This document shows positions 45,653 through 53,865 of a DNA stretch of 64,000 nucleotides, in pieces. The position numbers and the translations under genes are program-made. The notes beneath the pieces were generated by a model. It saw only the letters and a list, made by a program, of their open reading frames with translations. It ran no database searches and had not been told where the DNA came from. This stretch comes from CAYNSB01 sp964399625 (GTDB taxonomy: Bacteria > Planctomycetota > Phycisphaerae > Phycisphaerales > UBA1924). Where the stretch lies: positions 1 through 64,000 of the forward strand of contig CAYNSB010000007.1 of the NCBI GenBank assembly GCA_964399625.1, written 5' to 3'. Position 1 is the stretch's first letter. Every line of letters begins with the position of its first letter.

Positions 45653-48475
45653 TTACGGGCATCCGGCGCGGAAGGCGCTCAGGAAGCACGAGAAGTCCGC
45701 GGCGCTGAGCAGCGGCACGCCCGTGCTGCCATCGCAGTTGGCGTACGTGTCGCCCGCACGGAACTTGTTCAGGAAGCACGAGAAGTCCGCGGCGCTGAGC
45801 ACCGGCACGTCCGTGCTGCCATCGCAGTTGGCGTAGCAGGGGGCGACGACGGGGCACGTCAGCCCGACGATCTTGAACGCGTCGATGCCCGCCTCGGTCA
45901 CCGAGTCGCTCGGGTTGTCGCTCACCGTGAAGCGGACGCGGAACTGGTTCGTGAGCGGGACGAAGTCCTGGATGTTGAACGTCGCGGTCTTCCAGCCCGT
46001 GGAGGGCGGCACCGTCTCCAGCGGCACCCACGTGGTGCCGTTGTTGCTCGAGACCTCAACCACCATGCTGTCCACGTTGCCGTTGATGCTGGCGATCCAG
46101 CGGGAGTAGGAAAGGGTCGCCGCGGCGTAGCCGCTGACGTTGTACGCGGCGGTGGTGAGCACGGTGGGTCCGCCGTCCACGTCGAAGCTGCCGATGCCCG
46201 TGCCCTGGCGATTGTCCGTGACCCAGCAGAAGCCTGAGCCATCCGCGTCCGTGGGCGGAGCGAGCGTGGGATCAACGGGCACAGAGGGCGTGGCGCGCTC
46301 CCACGCGCCCGTCGAGATCGCCGTGTTCGTCACGGTCCAGCCCGGGTCGGCGTTCATGTTGAGGTCGACGACGGTCGTGGGTGTTCCGCCCGCAATCGCC
46401 GAAGTGCTGTAGAGCGTTGTGGGCGCACCCACGGGGTCGACGGTCGTCGCCGCGCTGGTGTTCTGGGCCGAGACGTAGTACTGGATGGTTTGGCCGCACG
46501 CCGCCGCGGGGAGCGTGGCGGTGTACTGGTTGGGCGAGCCCTGCGTCATCGAGACCGTGGTGAAGGCGCCGCTCGTGCCCAAGCGATACGAGAGCGTGCC
46601 CGTGCCCGGCTGGGGAACGCCGGCCGCGCCGGTGACATTCACCGGGAACGAGAATGTCTGGTTGGGCGTGACCTGGGCGGGGCGACCGCTTGGGTAGGAG
46701 AACGCGAGCTGCTGCACCGCGGGGCACGCGATGGAGTGCGAGGCGAAGGCCGCGCAGATCTGCGAGTAGTCGGGCGTGCCGTTGTTGAGGTTGCCGTCGG
46801 TGTCGTCCACGGTGAGCACCTCGATGGCGGTGCTTGGGCCCGCGGAGTTGGAGGCGCTCGGTCCGCCCGTGGTGATCAGCGACCAGGCAACCTCGAGCTG
46901 GCGGGCCTTGTCGAGCCCGGGCGCGGAGCCCAGAGCCGTGCCCAGGTTCGTGCGGATGCGCCACCAGGCGCCCGCGACGATCTGCCCGCAGCAGTGGATC
47001 TCCAGGCTCGCGCACTGGCCCGCGGCGCATGGGTACTGGATGTTGGCGGTGATCGGATCACGCACGTAGTTGGGAGTCTGGTTCGCGCGGAACCCGCGGC
47101 CCGTCACGCCGTCGTCCCAGATCATGGACGCGTTCGTGTCGCCGTACCCCTCGCCGAACGCGTTCTGCGCCAGCCCAAGGCTCTGGACGATGAAGTGCCC
47201 GTACTCGTGGGAGATCACGGTCGAGAACGACGTGTTCGCGCACGTCAGGGCGGGATTGGAGGCGCTCACGCCCGAGTTGTAGAAGTTGATCGACGCGCCA
47301 TCGAAGAACGCGTTGCACGTGCCGGTCACGCCCGTGTTGGCGGGCATCACGATGTCGAGCCCCGTGAACCCTGGCGCGCGATCCTTGAAGTAGTTGTGGG
47401 TGATCGTGGTGCACACGAAGGCGTTGACCTGCGCCGTCAGACGCTCGCTGGGCGAGGTGTTGAAGGTGAGCGTTCCGGGGCCGGGGGGCGTGATGCTCGC
47501 CGACGCGGTGAGGGCCACAGAGCCGTCCTGCGGCACGACGTTGACCCATCGACCGCCGAAGCCGCCCGCGGTGCCCAGCGACGAATTGACCGTCACGGCG
47601 CTGGTGCCGGCGTTGGGGATCGTGATCAGCCCGTTGCGGTCCGAGGTGCCGCTCGCCCCGCCGGAGATGCCCATCTTGATCTCGGGGAGATTGATGAGCA
47701 CGGGGGGATTGCTGGCGCTGTCGGCGAACACGCCCTGGGTGCCGTTGCCGACGGCGTTCGCGTTCACGTCCGTGTTCAGGATCTCATCGCGGACGTGGAC
47801 GACCTGCCCCGTGTTCGTGTCGACGAAGAACGTCTTGGCGGCCGCATCGGCGAGCACGGGCGAGCGCCCGGTGATCTTCCACGTCGCCACCGGCGCGATC
47901 CAGTCGCCCGCGCCCTGGAAGACGACCATCTGCGGCTCGCTCCACACGCTCAATCCCGCGTTGGCATCGACCGCCTTGACTCCGTTGAGCGCCATCTCGG
48001 CGCCGACGGGACCAACCACCAGTCCGTTCTCGGGACGGGAGGCCATCGTGGCGCCGGCGTACACAACCCGGGGCAGCGGACCGTTCAGGACGAGCACGCG
48101 GAGGTTTCCGTACTCCACGGGCAGACCGTCCATCGACTGCTGGTAGGAGAAGACGGTGAACCGCCCTTCCATCGTCGGGGTGGACCAGTTGGGCGTCACG
48201 TCCGTTCCCGACGCGCCCAGCGCGGCGATGTATTGGCTGACGAAGGTGTCGGCCGCGTCCTGCGGAGTGAGCCCGGCGGTCATCGGAACGCCGTAGAGGA
48301 TCCGGGGACGATCCTGCTCGGTGTGCAACCGAGCACCGGGGAACTCGGCCTGCAGCGCGGTGAGGGTGCCGCCGGCCTCCCCGTTCACGTGGATCGCCGC
48401 GCCCAGAGCTGTTGCCGCCAGCCCGCACGCCGCCGTCAATGCATACGCCGAAACCCCGAACTTCGCGCTCCGCAT
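45653..48475 (-). CDS. Secreted zinc metalloprotease with C-terminal dockerin-like repeats
   Basis: A 940-residue exported protein with a signal peptide (TAACGLAATALGAA). A pro-region with FTP/PepSY-like features (about 30-230) precedes a gluzincin domain: zinc motif HEYGH (about 423-427) and downstream GEGYGD (about 441-446) with the third ligand Glu, as in fungalysin/thermolysin-type peptidases. Further domains are a Pro/Thr-rich Ig-like part (about 590-700), a beta-sandwich (about 700-860), and two Cys-containing dockerin-like repeats (CYANCDGS...LSAADFSCFL twice) at the end. SD AGGAG fixes ATG 48475, not the ATG six bases earlier. The likely role is extracellular protein degradation with anchoring through the C-terminal repeats. 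Confidence 0.85.
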   Translation of the reverse strand: MRSAKFGVSAYALTAACGLAATALGAAIHVNGEAGGTLTALQAEFPGARLHTEQDRPRILYGVPMTAGLTPQDAADTFVSQYIAALGASGTDVTPNWSTPTMEGRFTVFSYQQSMDGLPVEYGNLRVLVLNGPLPRVVYAGATMASRPENGLVVGPVGAEMALNGVKAVDANAGLSVWSEPQMVVFQGAGDWIAPVATWKITGRSPVLADAAAKTFFVDTNTGQVVHVRDEILNTDVNANAVGNGTQGVFADSASNPPVLINLPEIKMGISGGASGTSDRNGLITIPNAGTSAVTVNSSLGTAGGFGGRWVNVVPQDGSVALTASASITPPGPGTLTFNTSPSERLTAQVNAFVCTTITHNYFKDRAPGFTGLDIVMPANTGVTGTCNAFFDGASINFYNSGVSASNPALTCANTSFSTVISHEYGHFIVQSLGLAQNAFGEGYGDTNASMIWDDGVTGRGFRANQTPNYVRDPITANIQYPCAAGQCASLEIHCCGQIVAGAWWRIRTNLGTALGSAPGLDKARQLEVAWSLITTGGPSASNSAGPSTAIEVLTVDDTDGNLNNGTPDYSQICAAFASHSIACPAVQQLAFSYPSGRPAQVTPNQTFSFPVNVTGAAGVPQPGTGTLSYRLGTSGAFTTVSMTQGSPNQYTATLPAAACGQTIQYYVSAQNTSAATTVDPVGAPTTLYSTSAIAGGTPTTVVDLNMNADPGWTVTNTAISTGAWERATPSVPVDPTLAPPTDADGSGFCWVTDNRQGTGIGSFDVDGGPTVLTTAAYNVSGYAAATLSYSRWIASINGNVDSMVVEVSSNNGTTWVPLETVPPSTGWKTATFNIQDFVPLTNQFRVRFTVSDNPSDSVTEAGIDAFKIVGLTCPVVAPCYANCDGSTDVPVLSAADFSCFLNKFRAGDTYANCDGSTGVPLLSAADFSCFLSAFRAGCP
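45681..45835. repeat. Near-identical tandem DNA repeat encoding the two dockerin-like units
   Basis: Copies at 45681-45745 and 45771-45835 are 65 bases long with about two differences, repeated with a 90-base (30-codon) period. Such DNA-level identity, not just protein similarity, implies recent duplication or gene conversion. Confidence 0.85.
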
Positions 48476-48672
48476 GCTCATCTCCTGAATGACCTACCCC
48501 TCGAGCCTCCACCCGCGGTACGGCGGTGTGGAGCGTCGCAGTGTAAATGGACAACGAGGTCGGCACAACCCGTGAGCCGACGGAAGCAGAAGGACTCGAG
48601 AATGCGGGATACCGCGCGCGACCACTCGCCGCGAGTTACCGGACACTCCCGATGAGGCGACTCGGCGGCGTG

Positions 48673-50208
48673 TCAGGATGCCTGACGAAGCTCGCTCAGG
48701 AGCTTCTTGATCTGGTCCCGGCGCTGGCGGATGTCGCGGTAATTGAACTGCTGGATGGCGATCGCGCTGGCGAGCTTGTCGGCCTCCATCGCCGAGGGAA
48801 GATCGCGGTCCTTCGTCGCCTTGGTCTCGAGCGCGCACATGAGCCCGTAGCTGAGGCCCATGCCCCGCTCGTCCGTGGCGACCTTGTGGTTCTCGAGGGA
48901 GCGGCGGAACGCATCGATCGCCTCGTCCGTGTACCCGATCTTGAGGAATGCTTCGCCGAGCATCTGGAGCGCCTCGGTGCGGAGCTTGGCGTCGCTGGCG
49001 GCCTGCTGGAAAAGCGGGATCGAGCCGTCCACATCTCCCAGCGCGAAGGCCCGCTTGGCGACCTCGAACTTCCATCGAGTCTCGGTCGGGTACGCCTCGA
49101 CGCGCAGGCGGTACTCCTTCAGTTCGAGCTCCGTGAACTGACGCTGCGCCTCGCGGAGCACCTCGGCGGCCTTGGTGTCCTCGGGGTTCTTGTTCGCCTG
49201 ATCGCGATAGACCGCCAGGCGCCGTGAGGCGCGGCGGATCTGGATCTCCCCTACCGTCTCGCGGAAGCGGAACTCCTTGGTCTGCTCGAACGCTTTCATC
49301 GCGATGTCCCGCGCGGTGCGTTCGTCCTCGTCCTTGCCACGCTCGAGGAGGCGCTTGATGTACAGCGTGATCGCGGGGATGTCGGTGGGGCGACGCTCGT
49401 AGTCGGCCTTGGCCTCGGCGACCAGGCGGTCCGCCGCCTCGACGCTCTTGACGATGCGATCGCCCTCGTCGAGCTGGCGCTGCTTCTCAAGATCGCGGAT
49501 GTTCTGGCGGAACCCGCCCGCCTGCCCCGTCTGGTCGTACCCGCCCTTGGACATGGTGCTCTGGGCGGCGAGGTTCTTGACGTCGGCCGCGAGCGACCCA
49601 TCGCCCGGGTCCATGCGGACGGCGAACTCGCCCGCCTCGACCGCCTTGTCGAGCGCGCCGACCTTGCGGAACGCTTCCATCAGTTTCAGGGCGTGGTCCT
49701 TCTTTGCCTTCTTGTCCTGGCGGAGCGCGTTGAGCGCCGCGTTGCCGATGTAGTGCGTCGCTTCGGGGATGCCCAGCTTTGCCGCCGACTCCGCGGCACG
49801 AACCGCGCGGGCCGATTCGAACGGCGCGGTGCCCCACTCCAGAAGGGCCGAGAGGAACCGATCCATGTCGGAGCGGCCCTCGAACATCTTGATCGTGTCC
49901 TTGCTCGGGCCCTTGGAGTTCTCGGCCATCAGCGAGGCCATGGACTTGAAGAAGCCCTCCAGCCCCAGCATGCTCTGGGCGTCCCATCGGAGCCCGTTGA
50001 GCCACATCTGCACGGCGTACTCGTAGTTGGTGGAGTCGTGCACGGTGCGGGCGCGCTCGAAGAACTTCGCCGCCTTCTCGGGCGAGTACTTGATCTTGTC
50101 GTCATCGCCCGTGCCGCCGGCCTTGCCCGACGGCGGCTCTCCCCCGCCCGAGCCGCCCTGACCGGACGATCCGTCGTCTTTCTTTTTTCCGAAGAACGAG
50201 AGCGCCAT
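48673..50208 (-). CDS. TPR-like repeat protein, cytoplasmic, function unknown
   Basis: A 511-residue hydrophilic protein without signal peptide. A short N-terminal linker (SFFGKKKDDGSSGQGGSGGGEPPSGK) precedes an all-helical body with tetratricopeptide-like 34-residue spacing: YSPEKAAKFFERARTVHDSTNYEYAVQMW near the start and DEAIDAFRRSLE near the end. It ends in a charged helix (RRDQIKKLLSELRQ). I would expect a scaffold or co-chaperone. The gene is alone, divergent from def. Confidence 0.72.
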   Translation of the reverse strand: MALSFFGKKKDDGSSGQGGSGGGEPPSGKAGGTGDDDKIKYSPEKAAKFFERARTVHDSTNYEYAVQMWLNGLRWDAQSMLGLEGFFKSMASLMAENSKGPSKDTIKMFEGRSDMDRFLSALLEWGTAPFESARAVRAAESAAKLGIPEATHYIGNAALNALRQDKKAKKDHALKLMEAFRKVGALDKAVEAGEFAVRMDPGDGSLAADVKNLAAQSTMSKGGYDQTGQAGGFRQNIRDLEKQRQLDEGDRIVKSVEAADRLVAEAKADYERRPTDIPAITLYIKRLLERGKDEDERTARDIAMKAFEQTKEFRFRETVGEIQIRRASRRLAVYRDQANKNPEDTKAAEVLREAQRQFTELELKEYRLRVEAYPTETRWKFEVAKRAFALGDVDGSIPLFQQAASDAKLRTEALQMLGEAFLKIGYTDEAIDAFRRSLENHKVATDERGMGLSYGLMCALETKATKDRDLPSAMEADKLASAIAIQQFNYRDIRQRRDQIKKLLSELRQAS

Positions 50209-50345
50209 GCCGCGTGAGTTCCGTATGGGAGCCCGAGCCGGCCCCGGCCAGTGGTCCGCTTGCGGTCGCCCGCCAGCGGCGACGTGGGGCCCATTCTAAC
50301 CCCACTTCAGGATGGGGCCTAACGAGGCGGACCCGTCCCGCTTGA

Positions 50346-50351
50346 TACGAT
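50346..50351 (+). promoter_or_regulatory. -10 box (TACGAT) of def, leaderless arrangement
   Basis: TACGAT ends six bases before the ATG at 50358. No Shine-Dalgarno. Confidence 0.45.
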
Positions 50352-50357
50352 GACCCG

Positions 50358-50924
50358 ATGCCCGCTGATCCGTCCAATCCGACGTCGCTGACGATCGTGT
50401 GCTACCCGGCGCGGGAGTTGCGCCAGAAGGCCCGCCCCGTGGGCGAGATCACGCCGCAGGTGCGGGGCGTCGCCCTTCGGATGATCGAGCTGATGAAGCA
50501 GGCCGAGGGCGTTGGGCTGGCCGCTCCCCAGGTCGGGCTTTCCTGGCGTCTGTTCGTTGCGGACGTACCCGAGAGTGACGAGCGCTCCGCGTCTGCAACT
50601 CCGCCGACGGCCACGCGCGGGGCGGTCGTGTACATCGACCCCGTGCTGTCCGCGCCCTCGGGCCCCCTGGAGCCGTATGAGGAAGGGTGCCTGAGCCTGC
50701 CCGACATCCGGGGCGACGTGTACCGGCCGGCGGTGATCACCATCGAGGCGAGCGACCTGGAGGGACGGCGCTTCACCCAGACCGCCGGAGGGCTGCTGGC
50801 CCGCTGCTGGCAGCACGAGGTGGACCACCTCGACGGCGTGCTGATCCTCGATCGCATGACGCAGATGTCGCGCTTGAAGAACAGGTCGCTGGTGCGCGAA
50901 CTGGAGCGGGACGCCGAGAACTGA
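50358..50924 (+). CDS. def: Peptide deformylase
   Basis: A 188-residue metalloenzyme that removes the N-formyl group from nascent proteins. Its three signature motifs are GVGLAAPQVG (about 51-60), EGCLSLP with the metal-ligand Cys, and QHEVDH with two ligand His and the catalytic Glu. The region between motifs 1 and 2 carries an insert (ESDERSASATPPTATRG). It is followed 31 bases later by fmt, the formylating partner. Confidence 0.96.
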   Translation: MPADPSNPTSLTIVCYPARELRQKARPVGEITPQVRGVALRMIELMKQAEGVGLAAPQVGLSWRLFVADVPESDERSASATPPTATRGAVVYIDPVLSAPSGPLEPYEEGCLSLPDIRGDVYRPAVITIEASDLEGRRFTQTAGGLLARCWQHEVDHLDGVLILDRMTQMSRLKNRSLVRELERDAEN

Positions 50925-50955
50925 GGCGCTTCGAACACGGACGGATGGCCACGCG

Positions 50956-51945
50956 TTGACCCAGCCCTCTCTCAACCTCGTGTTCTTCGGCTCGGGCGCG
51001 TTCGGCGTGCCCACGCTCGCGCACCTGATGAACGCGCACCAGGTGGCCGCGGTGGTGACCCAGCCCGATCGCCCCGCGGGGCGCGGCTCGACGCTCACGC
51101 CCACGCCCATCGCGGCGTGGTGCGCCCAGCACGCGCCATCAACGCCCGTGCTCAAGCCCGAGCGGGCGAGCGCCGCCCACGAGTTGGAACGCATCCGGGC
51201 GCTGCCCGCGGACGCATGGGTCGTGATCGCCTTTGGCCAGAAACTGTCGAAGGCGTTTCTAGAAGATCGCTTCGCGATCAACCTTCACGCGTCGATCCTG
51301 CCCCGTTGGCGCGGCGCGGCTCCGATCCACGCCGCCCTGCTCGCGGGGGACCCGCAGATCGGCAACTCGGTGATCACGCTCGCCGATCGCATGGACGCGG
51401 GGCTGGTCCTGGCCCAATCACGCCACCCCGCCGACCCAGCGCGCACGTGTGGCGAGTGGCACGATGTGCTCTCGGGCGAGGGGCCCGCGCTCGTCGAGCA
51501 TGTGCTCCGAGCGAGAATCGATGGCACGCTCCGCCCCGAGGCGCAGGACGAGGCGAGCGTGACGATCGCGCCCAAGCTTTCCAGGGCCGACGCGTGGATC
51601 GATTTCAATGAGAGCGCGGACGCATGCCGGCGTCGGATCCACGCGCTCACGCCCTGGCCCGGCATCGCGGTCGTCGTGAAGGACCTTGAGCTCAAGCTGT
51701 TGCGGGTGGATGCGGTGCGCATGGAGCGTGCCGCGGCGGACCCGAGAACGACCACGGGCGGGGCGCTCATCGATCCTCTGGGTGGTCTGGTCCGCTGCGG
51801 GCACGATTCGGCGCTGCGCGTGCTCGAGGTGCAACCGGCGGGCAAGAAGCCGATGGACTGGACCGCGTTCGCGCGGGGCACGCGCTGGCCCGTGGGCGAG
51901 TTGCTGGCATCAAAGGTCGCGCCGCCAGCGGGAGCAACGCCGTGA
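50956..51945 (+). CDS. fmt: Methionyl-tRNA formyltransferase
   Basis: A 329-residue enzyme that formylates initiator Met-tRNA. N-terminal LVFFGSGAFGVPTLAHL is the family start; INLHASILPRWRGAAPI holds the folate-site His and the following catalytic region; QIGNSVITLADRMDAG follows; the C-terminal tRNA-binding domain starts near 210 (IDFNESADACRRRIHAL). The first codon is TTG at 50956; an ATG at 50945 is out of frame and stops after four codons. Def and fmt form a classic pair. Confidence 0.95.
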   Translation: MTQPSLNLVFFGSGAFGVPTLAHLMNAHQVAAVVTQPDRPAGRGSTLTPTPIAAWCAQHAPSTPVLKPERASAAHELERIRALPADAWVVIAFGQKLSKAFLEDRFAINLHASILPRWRGAAPIHAALLAGDPQIGNSVITLADRMDAGLVLAQSRHPADPARTCGEWHDVLSGEGPALVEHVLRARIDGTLRPEAQDEASVTIAPKLSRADAWIDFNESADACRRRIHALTPWPGIAVVVKDLELKLLRVDAVRMERAAADPRTTTGGALIDPLGGLVRCGHDSALRVLEVQPAGKKPMDWTAFARGTRWPVGELLASKVAPPAGATP

Positions 51946-52496
51946 TCTGGGCTCGCACGCTGTGGGACTTGATCACGCGCCCCGAAGCGCCAGCGCCTCC
52001 CAAAGCGCCGCGCCGAGCACCGACCAAGCGGGCACGCGCGGAGCCGGCCACAGGCGGGGCGATGCAGGCCCGCTACGAGCGGGTCGCGCAGGAGATGCTC
52101 GCCAAGTACGGTGTGCGCGTGCGCCGGTGGCGGACGAGCATGTCCGGGGTCGCGTGGGAGGTGCAGTATCGCGACGGCACGCGCACCCGCCTGATCGAGG
52201 CGCCGCGACCACGGGGGCCGATGTCGGCCGCGGTTTTCCTCCACGAGATCGGTCATCACGCGATAGGTCTGGGGGTGTACCGCCCTCGATGCCTGGAGGA
52301 ATACCACGCGTGGGCGTTCTCGCTCGCGCAGATGGAGGCCCACGGGCTGAACGTGACGGACGCGGTGCGACGGCGCATGCACGATTCGCTCCACTACGCG
52401 GTGGCGAAGGCGAGCAGGCGCGGGCTGCAGGCGCTTCCCCGGGAACTCGAGCCTTATGTGCGTCCCCTGCCGCGCACCCGCCGAGGATCGCGCTGA
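51942..52496 (+). CDS. Small zincin-like protein (HEIGHH)
   Basis: A 184-residue protein. A basic Pro/Ala/Arg-rich N-terminus (about 15-40) is followed by a compact domain with HEIGHHAIGLG (about 102-112) and CLEEYHAWAF about 10 residues later; the HExxH plus a downstream Glu/His pair is the geometry of a metallopeptidase, and the trailing His/Glu-rich helix may supply the third ligand. Family not identified. GTG at 51942 overlaps the fmt stop by four bases, so it is in the def-fmt operon. It could act on nascent proteins or be a DNA-damage IrrE-like protease, but neither is supported beyond the motif. Confidence 0.65.
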   Translation: MIWARTLWDLITRPEAPAPPKAPRRAPTKRARAEPATGGAMQARYERVAQEMLAKYGVRVRRWRTSMSGVAWEVQYRDGTRTRLIEAPRPRGPMSAAVFLHEIGHHAIGLGVYRPRCLEEYHAWAFSLAQMEAHGLNVTDAVRRRMHDSLHYAVAKASRRGLQALPRELEPYVRPLPRTRRGSR

Positions 52497-52508
52497 CGGT
52501 CCGAATCG

Positions 52509-52997
52509 CTAGGGCTCCGCAAGGCGCACGCGCTCAATCAGCGTCGCCGAACCAATGACCCGAGCTGGATCGACGCGGAGCAGCGCCGCCTCGCCCGTCC
52601 GCAGCTCGGCCAGGTCCCCCGTACCCACGCCGGGCTGCCCGCGAACCAGAGCGGTCAAGAGTTCAGAGAGTTGGAAGTTGTGCCCGACAAGCATCGCGGA
52701 CGTGTGTCGGCGTGCGGCCTCGATGACGGTGATCGCATCGGACACGGGTCGCTCGGTTTCAAGCTGGGCCGACCACATCAGCGGGGATTCGAGTTCCCGG
52801 GAGATCAGGCGCGCGGTCTGGGCGGCCCGCGTGACCGGGCTGGCGATCACGATCTCGGCGCGTTCGTCGCGGGCGGCGACTGTCTGTCCGACAAACCGTG
52901 CCTGCCTCTCGCCGCGCGCCACAAGGCGACGGACCCAATCCTCGACGCCCCCTTCGGCGCTCTCGGCCTTTCCGTGCCTGACGATCCAGACGTGCAA
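52509..52997 (-). CDS. sixA: SixA-like phosphohistidine phosphatase
   Basis: A 162-residue histidine-phosphatase-superfamily protein: WIVRHGKAE with the nucleophilic His in the RHG motif (about 7-9), ASPVTRAAQTARLI, and VGHNFQLSELL with the second catalytic His. The short length is the SixA class, which removes phosphate from histidine in phosphorelay proteins. Start TTG at 52997 has AGGAG nine bases upstream. It converges on the zincin-like gene. Confidence 0.8.
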   Translation of the reverse strand: MHVWIVRHGKAESAEGGVEDWVRRLVARGERQARFVGQTVAARDERAEIVIASPVTRAAQTARLISRELESPLMWSAQLETERPVSDAITVIEAARRHTSAMLVGHNFQLSELLTALVRGQPGVGTGDLAELRTGEAALLRVDPARVIGSATLIERVRLAEP

Positions 52998-53107
52998 CGT
53001 TCACAACTCCTGTACGTTTGCTGACGCGGGAGTCATCGTAACGCCACACCCACTCCGGCAGGTGTCGGCGGGAAGACCCGCCTGTCGATACGGTGTCCGT
53101 TCATGGC

Positions 53108-53113
53108 TAGCAT
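53108..53113 (+). promoter_or_regulatory. -10 box (TAGCAT) of the HAD-M20-HemL-PaaK operon, leaderless arrangement
   Basis: TAGCAT ends five bases before the ATG at 53119. No Shine-Dalgarno. Confidence 0.45.
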
Positions 53114-53118
53114 CGTCC

Positions 53119-53865
53119 ATGCGCCCACCGCTCCAGGCGCGCCCCCCCTCGACGCGGGTCGCAGCTCTCCATCCGATACCGCTCGCCGCGCGAAGTCAGG
53201 TGTGGCTCGACTTCGACGGGACGCTGACGCGCACCGATCTGCTCGATGAGCTGATCTCGCGATACTCGCGCAACGACTCTTGGAAGATCGTGGAGGAGCG
53301 GTGGCGGGCCGGGCTCATCGGGTCGCGCCAGTGCCTGGAGGAGGAGTTCGCGCTGCTCGACCTTACCCCGGGCGAGCTGGCGCACGAGCTTGGTCGCGTG
53401 CAGTTGGATGAAGGGGCGGCGGACCTGCTCGCGCTGATCCGCGAGCGGAACGTCCCCGTGGCCATCCTCAGCGACGGGATCGACGAGTTCATCAAGGGCA
53501 TCCTCCGGGCCAACGGCGTGCCCGTGCCGGTCGTTCGAGCCAACGCTGCGACGCATGACGGCCGCTCGCTGTCGCTGCGATGCCCCCACCACTCCGTGGA
53601 GTGTTCCTCGCGATCGGCCCACTGCAAGTGCGCCTCGGCCCGCGCGCTCGCAGAGCCCATGCGCGAATCGATCTACGTGGGAGATGGACGGAGCGATCTG
53701 TGCGCGGCCCGGCACGCGGAGGTGGTGTTCGCCAAGGGAGCACTCGCGCGGGCGCTCAGCGCCGAGGGCGTCGCGTTCCGTCCGTTCCAGACGCTGCACG
53801 ACGTGCGCCGTGAGTTGCTCGCGGCGTGGGACGCGGCGCCGCACCTCGCGGAGAAGCCGGGGTGA
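53119..53865 (+). CDS. HAD-superfamily phosphatase, MtnX-like
   Basis: A 248-residue phosphatase. Motif I is WLDFDGTLT (nucleophile Asp in DFDGT), motif II is the Ser in VAILSDG, and motif IV is YVGDGRSDLCAA with the acidic pair; this order and the small helical cap mark the HAD-IB/MtnX-SerB branch. Cys residues cluster at CPHHSVECSSRSAHCKC (about 155-171), an unusual His/Cys-rich loop that might bind zinc. Natural substrate unknown; relatives remove phosphate from methylthioribulose or phosphoserine. It heads a four-gene run with four-base overlaps. Confidence 0.78.
   Translation: MRPPLQARPPSTRVAALHPIPLAARSQVWLDFDGTLTRTDLLDELISRYSRNDSWKIVEERWRAGLIGSRQCLEEEFALLDLTPGELAHELGRVQLDEGAADLLALIRERNVPVAILSDGIDEFIKGILRANGVPVPVVRANAATHDGRSLSLRCPHHSVECSSRSAHCKCASARALAEPMRESIYVGDGRSDLCAARHAEVVFAKGALARALSAEGVAFRPFQTLHDVRRELLAAWDAAPHLAEKPG

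Noticed and set aside
45661..45840. Short tandem repeats considered as a CRISPR array
   Set aside because: Only two copies, inside a coding frame, with a 30-codon period and no variable spacers or cas genes.
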